Below, in pieces: positions 14,082 to 23,083 of a stretch of 54,123 bases of DNA. Origin of the DNA: Prevotella sp. (GTDB lineage: Bacteria; Bacteroidota; Bacteroidia; Bacteroidales; Bacteroidaceae). The stretch lies in NCBI GenBank assembly GCA_016285245.1, contig JAEEQH010000020.1, positions 1-54,123 on the forward strand, read 5' to 3'. The number at the start of each line of letters is the position of its first letter. Position 1 is the stretch's first letter. The translations under genes and the position numbers were made by a program. The notes beneath the pieces are model-generated. The model searched no databases. It was not told the DNA's origin and worked only from the letters and a program-made list of their open reading frames with translations.

Positions 14082-15362
14082 CTAAAATCCCATCGCATTT
14101 TCTTTCCATGCTTTATCTTCCTCTATGGCCTTGCCTGTGCCAATCTGAAGATTGATAACTTCAGCCATCTTGCGGACAATGGCGATATAGCGGTCATCCC
14201 ATTCGGTGACACTGAAGGCAGTACGCAGGGTGAAGGCGTTGCAATCCTTTCCACCACCAATTTGCATAGCAATATTCTTCTTGCCAACAGGCAGATACAA
14301 CTCATCAAGATCAGACTTCAACTGGAATTCCTCATCGAGCATCTGACAAAGAGCCTGATACATTTGGTTGAACCTGTCTTCTTGAATAGTCGTAGTAGGC
14401 TGTACCTCAAGTTTCTTCTGTACCTGATGCACAAAATGGAATTGGGTGGGATGCTGTGGCTCGTCTGCACCACTGGCAGAAAGCATCATTATTGCCCATT
14501 TGTTTTCGCCACGGGTCAATTCTCTCAAATCTTTTAAGAAGTCCTCCAACTGAGGCTCTGCATGTTCGTCACCTACCAGATAGTAGCTTTGCGGCTCATC
14601 GGGATTCTGATCAAACTCCTTACTGATATAATTAAAGCCACCATACAGGGCTATGTAATATGCAAAAATCCCAATGCCCGCCTCAGAAACGCTTGAAGTG
14701 GATACAATGGTTATATCCGAACCACGATCTATCTTGCAGCCGTATGACGTTTGTCCTTCCAAAGAATAATGCTCCACCACAAGACGATCCTGCGGATGCT
14801 CGCTTACATTCTGGGTCGTTGCCAGATTACGAAGGCGGAAGTTATTGCAGAAGTCAATGGTATCGAGAATATCTTTTGTCGACATACGCTGGGTGGCTTC
14901 AATGTCAACAATGGAAACAAAACGGGGCACCACCTTATATCGTGTGTAACGACACTGCTTACGACGAAAAGCCTTTTTCAATCGTTCGCTATATGTAGTC
15001 AACTGGCGCTTACGCTTTTCGTCTGCCATCGCCTGTCTGAAACCATTGGCCACAAGTCCGGCAGGGACGGCAAAGATGAGAATCTTCAGAATACCGATGA
15101 ATGTATCAATATAGCGACCAACCAATGTAACGGGACCTTTGCCTGCAAACTTACCGGGATCACCGATATAGCGAGTAATGGCCCATACAAAGGCGTCCCA
15201 CGGATTCTTGTATTCCTCTGGCTGTGCCGTATGCTCTACAAAATAGAAAAGCAAAGCCAAGACAAATGTGGCAACCAACAATACCTGGATAGATACCCAG
15301 AAGTCGTTCTTCGCATTCTTGAAAGCACGTCCGAACAACACGAACGAGTTTGTTCTCTTCAT
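14082..15362 (-). CDS. Two-helix ion-channel-like protein with altered filter and large soluble domain
   Basis: A 426-aa protein. Helix 1 is VSIQVLLVATFVLALLFYFV (residues 23-42), then a pore-like loop WDAFVWAITRYIGDPGKFAG (near residues 55-74), TLVGRYIDTFIGIL and a second helix ILIFAVPAGLVANGF (near residues 95-109). The layout is that of Ion_trans_2 channels, including the (T/V)xxGR and GL(V/I)A(N/S)GF signatures, but the filter TVGYGD is replaced by RYIGDP and the loop is longer. Residues 115-426 form a soluble domain I cannot assign. It is the first gene of a ten-gene leftward cluster with a promoter at 15464. Ion selectivity, or whether it conducts at all, is open. Confidence 0.65.
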   Translation of the reverse strand: MKRTNSFVLFGRAFKNAKNDFWVSIQVLLVATFVLALLFYFVEHTAQPEEYKNPWDAFVWAITRYIGDPGKFAGKGPVTLVGRYIDTFIGILKILIFAVPAGLVANGFRQAMADEKRKRQLTTYSERLKKAFRRKQCRYTRYKVVPRFVSIVDIEATQRMSTKDILDTIDFCNNFRLRNLATTQNVSEHPQDRLVVEHYSLEGQTSYGCKIDRGSDITIVSTSSVSEAGIGIFAYYIALYGGFNYISKEFDQNPDEPQSYYLVGDEHAEPQLEDFLKDLRELTRGENKWAIMMLSASGADEPQHPTQFHFVHQVQKKLEVQPTTTIQEDRFNQMYQALCQMLDEEFQLKSDLDELYLPVGKKNIAMQIGGGKDCNAFTLRTAFSVTEWDDRYIAIVRKMAEVINLQIGTGKAIEEDKAWKENAMGF

Positions 15363-15463
15363 AGTCTTTAGTTATTGGCATTTCACTTAGTACAAAGAGT
15401 GTGAGCCTACTGTCAAAAGTTAATCGCTCTCCTCAATGTTGTCGTCAGTTTCCAACGACGGCA

Positions 15464-15471
15464 CAAATATA
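15464..15471 (-). promoter_or_regulatory. Promoter of the ten-gene channel/lipoprotein cluster
   Basis: TATATTTG on the minus strand, about 100 nt before the ATG at 15362; TTG lies about 21 bp upstream. Further upstream GCCATTTTT/AAAATGGC (15501-15520) is a short palindrome that may end transcription from the GH51 side. Confidence 0.65.
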
Positions 15472-15562
15472 AGAATTATTTTTATGAAAATGCAACATTT
15501 TGAGCCATTTTTTAAAAATGGCCGATAATATGGCCAAAATAAGCAGTTCACTCGGTAATCTC

Positions 15563-15694
15563 TTACCACTCCATTTCCTTCATCTCCACCGTCAAGTTCT
15601 CGAAGTAGCTAAAAATTTTCTTGAAAATCCCATAATCGTAATCTTTATTGTGCCGCAACCCCATAAAACACTGGGGTTGCGGCAATTCTGACAT
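15563..15694 (-). CDS. Candidate 43-aa protein downstream of GH51
   Basis: An open frame of 43 codons, MSELPQPQCFMGLRHNKDYD... ending NLTVEMKEMEW, with its ATG 26 bp after the GH51 stop. The composition is protein-like rather than random, and the DNA also contains a strong 12-bp hairpin GCCGCAACCCCA/TGGGGTTGCGGC at 15653-15684, within the frame. Either a real small gene, the tail of a lost gene, or a chance frame over a terminator hairpin. No recognisable ribosome binding site. Confidence 0.35.
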   Translation of the reverse strand: MSELPQPQCFMGLRHNKDYDYGIFKKIFSYFENLTVEMKEMEW

Positions 15695-15720
15695 CTGATA
15701 TATAACAATAAGGTGTACGC

Positions 15721-17736
15721 TTACCGCTTCACCTTATAGATACGGAAGGACATGGCGGGGAGGTTGTCGACGAGCTGGGCGCACTTCTTGCCGGCGACGA
15801 CCTGGGCGGTGGAGGTCTTCGGGACAATCTTCTCGGGCTGGTCCAGGGTGTTCTCGTCGTCCATGGAGCCGTTGTGGCTGAGGGTGATGACGTCGGCGGT
15901 GCGCTCGCCCTTGATGCCCTGGAGGTTCAGGGTGATGGGCTGCTGCTGCTTCGAGGTGTTGACGACCTTGACGATGACCTCGCCGGTGGTCTTGTCGTAG
16001 ACGCTGGAAGCGAAGAGTCCGTCCTGGCCCTCCTGTCCGGCGACGGGACGGCCGTCCATGGTGAGTGCGAGGACGTTGGTGCCCTTGTTCATGGCGAAGA
16101 GCTGCTGAACGTAGTAGCTGACGGACTTGAAGCTTCGGAGGTTGTCGTACCAGATGGCGTCGGGACGCCACTGCCAGCCCTCGACGTGGGCGAAGAGGGG
16201 TGCGTAGGTGGCCATGTGGACGATGTCGGCGTTACGCTCGATGCCGGTCATGTGGGCAGCCTCGTAGAGCGACGTCTCATAGTGGTTCCACTTCTTGCCG
16301 CGGCCGTGGCAGGCATACTCGCCGGCGAAGACTTTCGGGCCCTTGCGGTCGTAGCTGTCGTAGCGCAGGCCGTGGGTGAGGAACCACTCCTCGTTGCGGT
16401 AGTAGTGCTCGTCGTAGAGGTCGACCTTCAGTTCCTTCATGCGGGGCTGCAGGAGGTCGAAGTCCCAGCCCTCGCTGTTGGGACCGGTGGTGCCGATGAG
16501 CTTTAGGGTGGGGTACTTGGCGCGGAGGGCAGCGTTGAACTTCTTCAGGCGCTCGGTGAAGACGGGACCGAAGTTGCCGTGCTTCTCGTCGTAGTCCCAC
16601 TGCTCGTTGCCGACACCGAGGAACTTGAGGTTGAAGGGCTCGGGATGGCCCATGTCAGCGCGCACCTTACCCCACTTGGAGTCGACGGGGCCGTTGGCAA
16701 ACTCGACGAGGTCGAGGGCATCCTGGATGTAGGAGTCGAGCTGGTCAAGAGGCACGTGGACGCCGGGCTTCGTGGGGTCGGGATTCTGGAACTGGCAGCT
16801 GAGGCCGCAGGAGATGACGGGCAGGGGCTCGCAGCCGAAGTCCTCGCAGAGCTGGAAGAACTCAAAGAAACCGAGACCGTAGGACTGGTAGTAGTTGGGG
16901 AAGTAGCGGCCGGTGAAGGTGTAGTGCCAGCGGTTCTCGTTCAGCGGGCGGTTCTCAACAGGGCCGACGCTGTTCTTCCACTGGTAGCGCGTCTCGAGGT
17001 CGGTACCCTCGACGATGCAGCCGCCGGGGAAACGGAACACGCCGGGATGCATATCGAAGAGGGCCTGTGCCAGGTCCTGGCGCATACCGTTCTCACGGCC
17101 TTTCCACGTCTTCACGGGGAACAGCGAGACGTGCTCGACATCGGTCACTGCCTTCGAGTCGGCCCACACGCGGAGGTGTGCCTTGTCGAAGGTTCTTTTC
17201 GGCTTGATAATCGTCGTGTACTTCTTCCACTCCTTGCCGCTGACGTCGACGCTGCCGTTGCCGAGCTTCTGGTCGTCGCTCATGGTGGCGTTGTCGACGA
17301 TGTCTATCCACAGCTTGGCTGTGCCGCCGTCGGGGACGCGTGCCCAGACGGAGAAGCGGTACTCCTCGCCGCCCTTGACGCCGATGCCGAAGAAACCGTG
17401 GTTCTCAATCATCGTGTGCTTGTCGCCGTGACCGGCAGGAGCCAGCCGCACGTAGTGGGGATTGCGCTCGAAGGGACCGTCGCTACGGAGCGTCACACGG
17501 CCGGAGATGTCCCAGCCGGCGAAGGCGTTGGGGAACTCGAACGAGCGGTTCATCACCAGCTCGGCGTAGAGGCCGCCGTCGGCAGCGTAGTTGATGTCCT
17601 CGAAGAAGATGCCGTACATCGTCGACTGGACGGCGGCGCCGGGTTTTGCGGTCTTCACGTCCATTACGTGGCCGTCGGCCATGGCTGTCAGCGAGGCTGC
17701 GAGAGCCAGCGCGCAAGTCATCATTTTTAGTCTCAT
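15721..17736 (-). CDS. GH51 alpha-L-arabinofuranosidase
   Basis: A 671-aa exported glycosidase that would release terminal arabinose from arabinan or arabinoxylan side chains in the periplasm. After a signal peptide (MTCALALAASLTAMA) comes the family's YGIFFEDINYAADGGLYAELV block near residue 41, a CBM4/9-like beta-sandwich (residues 75-205), the TIM barrel with acid/base Glu in VGNEQW (about residue 379) and nucleophile Glu in FAGEYACHG (about residue 473), and a C-terminal beta domain. Length fits the family. It is read away from a response regulator and a large glycosidase on the other strand. Confidence 0.92.
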   Translation of the reverse strand: MRLKMMTCALALAASLTAMADGHVMDVKTAKPGAAVQSTMYGIFFEDINYAADGGLYAELVMNRSFEFPNAFAGWDISGRVTLRSDGPFERNPHYVRLAPAGHGDKHTMIENHGFFGIGVKGGEEYRFSVWARVPDGGTAKLWIDIVDNATMSDDQKLGNGSVDVSGKEWKKYTTIIKPKRTFDKAHLRVWADSKAVTDVEHVSLFPVKTWKGRENGMRQDLAQALFDMHPGVFRFPGGCIVEGTDLETRYQWKNSVGPVENRPLNENRWHYTFTGRYFPNYYQSYGLGFFEFFQLCEDFGCEPLPVISCGLSCQFQNPDPTKPGVHVPLDQLDSYIQDALDLVEFANGPVDSKWGKVRADMGHPEPFNLKFLGVGNEQWDYDEKHGNFGPVFTERLKKFNAALRAKYPTLKLIGTTGPNSEGWDFDLLQPRMKELKVDLYDEHYYRNEEWFLTHGLRYDSYDRKGPKVFAGEYACHGRGKKWNHYETSLYEAAHMTGIERNADIVHMATYAPLFAHVEGWQWRPDAIWYDNLRSFKSVSYYVQQLFAMNKGTNVLALTMDGRPVAGQEGQDGLFASSVYDKTTGEVIVKVVNTSKQQQPITLNLQGIKGERTADVITLSHNGSMDDENTLDQPEKIVPKTSTAQVVAGKKCAQLVDNLPAMSFRIYKVKR

Positions 17737-17774
17737 TTGTGTAGTGTTTTATTAGTTAGTAATGCTTTAGGATG

Positions 17775-17782
17775 CAAAATTA
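17775..17782 (-). promoter_or_regulatory. Promoter of GH51
   Basis: Minus-strand TAATTTTG, 38 nt before the ATG at 17736. Confidence 0.6.
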
Positions 17783-17826
17783 GTTAAAAACTGCGAGGAA
17801 ATGCAAGGAATTTCAAGAAAAAGACC

Positions 17827-17834
17827 TATATTTG
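17827..17834 (+). promoter_or_regulatory. Promoter of the response regulator
   Basis: TATATTTG, 32 nt before the ATG at 17867; no clear -33 element. Confidence 0.6.
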
Positions 17835-17866
17835 CAAAAATTAATAACCTAACAAGAATTTTGCAC

Positions 17867-18223
17867 ATGAAAACGATCTTAGTAGCAGAGGACAACGAGA
17901 GCAACTACATCTTGATGACCTACATCCTGAAAGGTAAATATAACTATGTACGTGCGAAGAATGGCCAGGAGGCTGTCGACGCCGTGGCGAAAGGCGGTGT
18001 CGACATGGTGCTGATGGACATCAAGATGCCCGTCATGGACGGTCTGGAGGCCACGAAGACCATCCGCGAGACGAACGCCGAGATACCCATCGTGGCGCTT
18101 ACGGCGAACGCATTCGACAGCGACCGTCAGCTGGCCATGGAGGCTGGCTGCAACGACTTCCTGTCGAAGCCCGTCAGTCGCGAGAAGTGCCTGAAGGCCA
18201 TCGCCCAGCAGCTGGGCGAGTAG
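17867..18223 (+). CDS. Single-domain (CheY-like) response regulator
   Basis: A 118-aa stand-alone receiver domain with all key residues: acidic pair in VAEDNESN (residues 5-12), phosphoacceptor Asp in VLMDIKMPVMDG (about residue 51), Thr in ALTANAF (about 80) and Lys in LSKPV (about 102). There is no output domain, so it probably passes phosphate on or binds a partner. I use the ATG at 17867, which begins at the first beta strand and is placed properly behind the promoter. It is coded between a GH51 enzyme and a large glycosidase, with no kinase gene in the window. Confidence 0.9.
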   Translation: MKTILVAEDNESNYILMTYILKGKYNYVRAKNGQEAVDAVAKGGVDMVLMDIKMPVMDGLEATKTIRETNAEIPIVALTANAFDSDRQLAMEAGCNDFLSKPVSREKCLKAIAQQLGE

Positions 18224-18280
18224 CCCGTGGCGTGTAGCAACGCGTTGAGTTAGAACCTCGAAAAACAACCTACTGACCCT

Positions 18281-21200
18281 ATGAAGAAACTAACTATGGC
18301 ATTGCTGGCCGTCCTGATGACGGTCACCCTGCAGCAGGCTGTTGCCGCGAATGTCGCAAGACCGCTTTTACAGGTGAACACCGCGAAGGACATCAACGGT
18401 AAGTACGACTGGACAATCAACCAGGACGAGCCCATCGTCGAGGGCGGCTCGGTGAACTTCGCCGAGACCGACTATACCGTGCTTATTTTCGCTAAACAGA
18501 AACCGTCGGTGGTCAAAGCGAAGTACCTGTCGAAGGTGACCATCCTCGGCGAGCCCGCCAAGGACGGCACGAACTGTCAGGTGAAGCTCTACGACCGCGG
18601 CACCATCATCCTGCCTTACGGCAGCAGCTTCAAGCCGCTGACCGTCTACCCGGAGCAGAACTTCGGCGGCGACGGCGTCAGCGACTTCGGACTGGAGAAC
18701 AGCGGCGGTTACATGAACACCCTCAGCACGGCAAAGCTGAACAACAAGATACGGTCGTTCAAGCTGAAGCGCGGCTATATGGTGACGTTCTCGACGCTGC
18801 CCAGCGGCCGTGGCTACAGCCGTTGCTTTATTGCCGCCAATGCCGATCTCGAGGTGAAGACGCTCCCCGCCGTGCTCGACCAGAAGATCTCCTCGTACCG
18901 CATTTTTAAGTGGTACGACACGGGCAAGGCCGCACTGGCCAACGACACCAGGGCCGATCCCGTCAGCAAGCTGAACGTCACGTCGTGCTACTCCTTCGGA
19001 CTGGGCGAGAGCCGTCTGCCCGATGCCGAGTGCGTGCCGCATCACATCTACGAGGACTGGCCGTCGTCGGCAGAGTGTGGCAGGGTGACCTACTCGCCAC
19101 ACCTGAAGACGAACAACGAGCCGGGAAACTCCTCCGACCCCAATCCGCAGACCGTCAGGCAGATACTGGACAACTGGGAGAACCTCATGGCGACGGGTAT
19201 GCGCCTCTGTTCGCCGTCGTCGCACGACGGCTCGCTGGGACATCTCAGGGAGTGTCTGGACTCCATCGACGCACGCGGCTGGCGCTGCGACATCGTCGAC
19301 CTGCACTGCTACTGGAACGAGTGGAACCTGAACCATAACGTCGAGGGCTGGTACAACACCTACAAGCGTCCGATATGGATATCGGAGTGGGTTTGGGGCT
19401 CGTCATGGGGCAACGAGGGCATCTTCAAGGAGGCCAGCAGCCGCGACAACCCCACTGCCACCGATTTGCAGAGGAACAAGACCGTCATACAGGGTGTCTG
19501 CGAGAACTGGAACAAAGCCTCCTACATTGAGCGCTACTACTACTGGAACAGTGAGGTCAACTGCTCGAAGATCTACATGGACGGCAAACTGACACCCGCA
19601 GGCGAGTACTATGCCACCATCAACTCAGGACTGGCATACTCAGGGACGTCATACGTCCCCAAGCCCCCCAAGCAGCAGGCCCCCACGAAGTTCGGCGTCA
19701 GCTACGACAAGAAGGAGCGTAAGGCCATCATTACGTGGTACGACCATAACGGCGAGTACAACCAGTCGATGACCGTCGAGCGTACCGACGACGGCGGCAA
19801 GACGTGGACGGCGGTAGGCACCGTTGAACAGAAGGAGACCGCCGCCAGCTATACCTATAGCGATGGTGACAACGTGCGCGACGGCATGGGCTACCGTGTA
19901 CACATCGTCAACCTGAACGGCGGCAACCTCTATAGCAGCGTGGCCTACACGCAGATTGCCAACATTGAGACTGGCGACGCCCTGACCGTGGGCAGCGACG
20001 TTTACTACGTCGGTGGCAACATCCTGACGAACGGCGACTTCATCCTCGGTCTTAACGGCTGGATGTCAGGCACTGGCGAGAACATCGGGCAGCCGTGGTT
20101 CCAGGCCGTGCCCTCGGGCAGCATCGACGGTAGCGCCCACCTCATGGCCTATGGTCACAAGGGAGCCGACGATGCCGCCTCGCTGAAGACGTATGTCGCC
20201 ATCGAGCCTAACACCATGTACTACTTCCAGATTGACTCGCGCAATGGTGGCAGCAATGTCGCCGTGAACGTCAGTCCCGACGATAAGTCGCTCGGCACGC
20301 TGGCCGCGAAGATTCCCAATACCACCGAGTGGAAACGGCAGTTCGTGACGTTCAACAGCGGTGCCGACAACCACTTCGCCGTCCTCTCGTTCAGTATGCT
20401 TGGAGCACAGGCACAGTTTGACAACATCGAGTTGCGCGCCCTGTTCACCACCGCTGAGGCTGCCGAGGCCGACGGTGCCGCCTGTCAGGCTGTCTACGAC
20501 AACTGGAGAGCCGATATTGACGTCTATATGCAGAAGACCGCCCTCCAGAACACCTGCGACTCGTTGGTACGCATCGCTGACGCCATTGGCGCACTGGGCC
20601 TGCCCAGCGCTGCCAACCTCTCGCAGCTCATCAGTGCTGCACAGAACGCCGAGAATGTTGAGACCATGACCGCCGCCGTGGCAGCCCTCCGTGCTGCCGT
20701 CGAGGCCGCCATGCCCACCGTCGCTGCCGCTACGCAGCCGCAGTCGCCGTCGTTTGCCACCGCCAACGGATGGACGACGAAGGCAGGCACCTTTACAGGA
20801 GGCGACCAGCGCACGAACAGCGCTGGCGGCAAGACCTGCTGGAATGCCTGGTGGGGTAACGTCAGCGCCAGCGAAGGCGAGGCAAAGACCATGGAGGTGA
20901 AGCAGACCGTCACGGGACTCGAGGAGGGAATCTACGCCCTGGAGTGCAAGGCTACCACCGAGCACTACTGTCTGAGCGACCAGCACGGCTACATCGTGAG
21001 CGGTGACGACAGCGGCGTGACGCCGGCACTCACATACGACTACTTCGATCTGCCCGTCAGCGGCACCATCTGGGAGACGCTCACCACGACACCCGTCTAT
21101 GTCGCTGCCGACGGCTCTGTGACCATTGGCTTCAAGAGCTCGAAGCAGGGGGCCATTGATAATGCCTGGCATAAGATCGGCGATGTCAACAACACCGGCG

Positions 21201-21817
21201 ACAAACGCGAGGGCTGGTGGTGCGCCACCGACTTCCGCCTGCTCTACCGTCCGCTGCTGAAGGCCACCGTCGCCACCGGCGAGTGGAGTACCATCTGTCT
21301 GCCCTATGCCACGCTGCTGCCCGCCGGAGCTCGCTTCTACGCCATCGCCGGCATCACCGACAATGACACCAAGCTCTGTCTGCAGCCCGTCGACGCCCTG
21401 GCCGCCGGACAGCCCGCCATCTATATTGCTGACGAGGCACAGCTCGTCTTCGAGGAGTACGGCAAGCGCGTTGCTGAGGCTCTGTCTACGGACCAGACCA
21501 ACTACCTCTTCGGACACTTCGGCTCACGCCGTGCCACCAAGGGTAGCTACGTCTTGAAGGAAGGTCGCTGGCAGCCGCTCGAGAAGAGCGAGGTGACACC
21601 CGCCAACACCGCCTACATCTCGAACGTCGACGCCATCACGCGTCTCGACTCCTGGGACGGCATCACCATGCCCATCGACATTCCTGCCACCGCCATCCGT
21701 GCCGTGGCTGCCGGCAACGACTCCTCATCGGCAGTCTATACCCTCGGCGGCCGTCAGGCTGTGAAGGCCAAGAAGGGCGTCTATGTCAAGAACGGTAAAA
21801 AGGTGGTCGTGAAGTAA
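18281..21817 (+). CDS. Multidomain secreted glycoside hydrolase (Glyco_hydro_cc/GH128-like barrel)
   Basis: A 1178-aa protein with signal peptide (MKKLTMALLAVLMTVTLQQAVAA). Residues about 215-450 look like a TIM barrel of the Glyco_hydro_cc type: HLKTNNEPGNSSDPN (NEP acid/base Glu), DIVDLHCYW and WISEWVWG (likely nucleophile Glu). Next come a fibronectin-III-like domain (about 475-570), a CBM-like jelly roll (about 590-730) and a second one (about 820-1000). The last 30 residues, VYTLGGRQAVKAKKGVYVKN followed by GKKVVVK, are a C-terminal tail shared with the C10 protease (34855) and the protein at 53786. Polysaccharide target unknown; surface or secreted location inferred. Confidence 0.75.
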   Translation: MKKLTMALLAVLMTVTLQQAVAANVARPLLQVNTAKDINGKYDWTINQDEPIVEGGSVNFAETDYTVLIFAKQKPSVVKAKYLSKVTILGEPAKDGTNCQVKLYDRGTIILPYGSSFKPLTVYPEQNFGGDGVSDFGLENSGGYMNTLSTAKLNNKIRSFKLKRGYMVTFSTLPSGRGYSRCFIAANADLEVKTLPAVLDQKISSYRIFKWYDTGKAALANDTRADPVSKLNVTSCYSFGLGESRLPDAECVPHHIYEDWPSSAECGRVTYSPHLKTNNEPGNSSDPNPQTVRQILDNWENLMATGMRLCSPSSHDGSLGHLRECLDSIDARGWRCDIVDLHCYWNEWNLNHNVEGWYNTYKRPIWISEWVWGSSWGNEGIFKEASSRDNPTATDLQRNKTVIQGVCENWNKASYIERYYYWNSEVNCSKIYMDGKLTPAGEYYATINSGLAYSGTSYVPKPPKQQAPTKFGVSYDKKERKAIITWYDHNGEYNQSMTVERTDDGGKTWTAVGTVEQKETAASYTYSDGDNVRDGMGYRVHIVNLNGGNLYSSVAYTQIANIETGDALTVGSDVYYVGGNILTNGDFILGLNGWMSGTGENIGQPWFQAVPSGSIDGSAHLMAYGHKGADDAASLKTYVAIEPNTMYYFQIDSRNGGSNVAVNVSPDDKSLGTLAAKIPNTTEWKRQFVTFNSGADNHFAVLSFSMLGAQAQFDNIELRALFTTAEAAEADGAACQAVYDNWRADIDVYMQKTALQNTCDSLVRIADAIGALGLPSAANLSQLISAAQNAENVETMTAAVAALRAAVEAAMPTVAAATQPQSPSFATANGWTTKAGTFTGGDQRTNSAGGKTCWNAWWGNVSASEGEAKTMEVKQTVTGLEEGIYALECKATTEHYCLSDQHGYIVSGDDSGVTPALTYDYFDLPVSGTIWETLTTTPVYVAADGSVTIGFKSSKQGAIDNAWHKIGDVNNTGDKREGWWCATDFRLLYRPLLKATVATGEWSTICLPYATLLPAGARFYAIAGITDNDTKLCLQPVDALAAGQPAIYIADEAQLVFEEYGKRVAEALSTDQTNYLFGHFGSRRATKGSYVLKEGRWQPLEKSEVTPANTAYISNVDAITRLDSWDGITMPIDIPATAIRAVAAGNDSSSAVYTLGGRQAVKAKKGVYVKNGKKVVVK

Positions 21818-21841
21818 CGCGAAGAACAAGAAGAGGCAAAA

Positions 21842-21911
21842 ACAAAAATCTTCAAAAATCTGACAAAAATAATCCGGATGTTATTTGTGTTAGATTTTTG
21901 AAGATTTTTAT
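21842..21911 (+). terminator. Long inverted-repeat terminator between convergent genes, copy 1
   Basis: About 31-nt arms around the loop TCCGGATG, with two mismatches. The left arm matches, base for base over about 30 nt, the arm of the element at 30486-30563. It lies between the ends of the 1178-aa glycosidase and the porin genes. Confidence 0.8.
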
Positions 21912-21960
21912 TTATAACTACACAAATGGGACGGTTCTTTTTGTGTACTTTTTTGTGTAG

Positions 21961-23031
21961 TTAGAAGCGGAAGTCGAGCTCGACGTCGACGAAGTTGTAG
22001 TTGTGCTTGTCGCTGTTGGCGATGGAGCGGTCGTTGACACGGGCATACTCCAGGTTCAGCTGCAGGTTCTTCGTGAAGTAGTAGTTGGCACCTACCTCGT
22101 ACATCGTCTTCGAACCGCCGACATAGTTGCCTTCCTCGGTGACGTGGCCATTCCAGCTCTTGTCCTGACGGTAAGTCTGGTAACGGGCCTTGGCGTGGAG
22201 CTTCGACTTGATGACAGGCACGATACCGAAGACATACCAACCGTCGGCCTTGTCGCCAAGGGCTGCTACGGAACCCATGCCCTGGCTGTGCAGATACTCA
22301 GCACGGAAGGTGTACTCGTTCAAGTCGTACTCGGCAGAGAGGGCGTAGCGGTTCTTCTCGCCAATGGCGGCGCGGCTGCCCGTCCATCCGAAGGCACCGA
22401 TGCGCAAGCCCTTAATAGGCATGACCCACATACCGCCGATGATGTCCTTACGGTTGTCGGCATCCTTGGCGTTGATACCCTCACCGTTATAGACACCTAC
22501 CTGATAGTGGAACAGGCGTCGGCCGTTGCTGTTGGGGAAGAGGTCGCCCTGCACCTGAATACCGATGTCGCGACCACCCGAGGACTTCTCGCCCGTACGG
22601 TCACCGAAGCCCGAGAGCTTGTTGATGACGTCGGCATAGGCGTACCAGCCCTGCGTGATGGGGTTCGTGGGGTTCTCGTAGGTGAAGGCGCGCTTGAACT
22701 GTCCGGCGCGAACCTTGAACTCCGGATACTTACGCCACTCGGCATAGAGGTCTACCAGCTGGACGGTGGGCTCGCCGGGACCTTTGACGTTCGTGCCCTG
22801 GATCTGGGCGCGCCAGTCGACGTCGCCAATCTTGCCGTCGAGGATGAAACGTGCCAGACGGAGGTTGAACGTGTTGCTCTCGGCATCCTCCTTGTCCTGT
22901 CCCTGGTACTGCAGCATACCGTAGCCGCTGAACTTGATGTTGTCGTACCACATCTTGGGTTTCTCTTGTGCATTGGCTGTCAATGCGATGGCCACAAGGG
23001 CCGCTGTCATTACTTTCTTCATAAAATACAT
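21961..23031 (-). CDS. Phosphate-selective porin O/P-type outer-membrane porin
   Basis: A 356-aa outer-membrane beta barrel. After the signal MKKVMTAALVAIALTANA the sequence alternates short amphipathic strands with polar loops and ends in the aromatic YNFVDVELDFRF expected for barrel assembly. The pattern NTFNLRLARFILDGKIGDVDWRAQI fits the porin O/P family. An ATG at 23022 (MKK) is an equally good start. It stands 43-52 bp downstream of the dehydrogenase gene and behind the lactate permease gene, so it may let lactate or a related anion through the outer membrane; that is inferred from position only. Confidence 0.8.
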   Translation of the reverse strand: MYFMKKVMTAALVAIALTANAQEKPKMWYDNIKFSGYGMLQYQGQDKEDAESNTFNLRLARFILDGKIGDVDWRAQIQGTNVKGPGEPTVQLVDLYAEWRKYPEFKVRAGQFKRAFTYENPTNPITQGWYAYADVINKLSGFGDRTGEKSSGGRDIGIQVQGDLFPNSNGRRLFHYQVGVYNGEGINAKDADNRKDIIGGMWVMPIKGLRIGAFGWTGSRAAIGEKNRYALSAEYDLNEYTFRAEYLHSQGMGSVAALGDKADGWYVFGIVPVIKSKLHAKARYQTYRQDKSWNGHVTEEGNYVGGSKTMYEVGANYYFTKNLQLNLEYARVNDRSIANSDKHNYNFVDVELDFRF

Positions 23032-23047
23032 TTTTATAATGATAAAT

Positions 23048-23083
23048 CTTCAATTTTTCAATTCTTCAATTCTTCAATTTTTC
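23048..23083 (-). repeat. Octamer repeat (GAATTGAA) at a gene junction
   Basis: Four to five 8-bp units. The stop codon of the dehydrogenase (TGA, 23076-23074) lies inside the repeat, and the last codons of that gene come from it. Confidence 0.65.

Noticed and set aside
16579..17730. Long plus-strand open frame opposite GH51
   Set aside because: It is antisense to a gene with complete catalytic motifs; G+C-rich codon use leaves the opposite strand open. No protein-like motifs.
20066..21517. 483-codon frame opposite the 1178-aa glycosidase
   Set aside because: Antisense shadow with low-complexity Gly/Val/Arg composition and no start signals.
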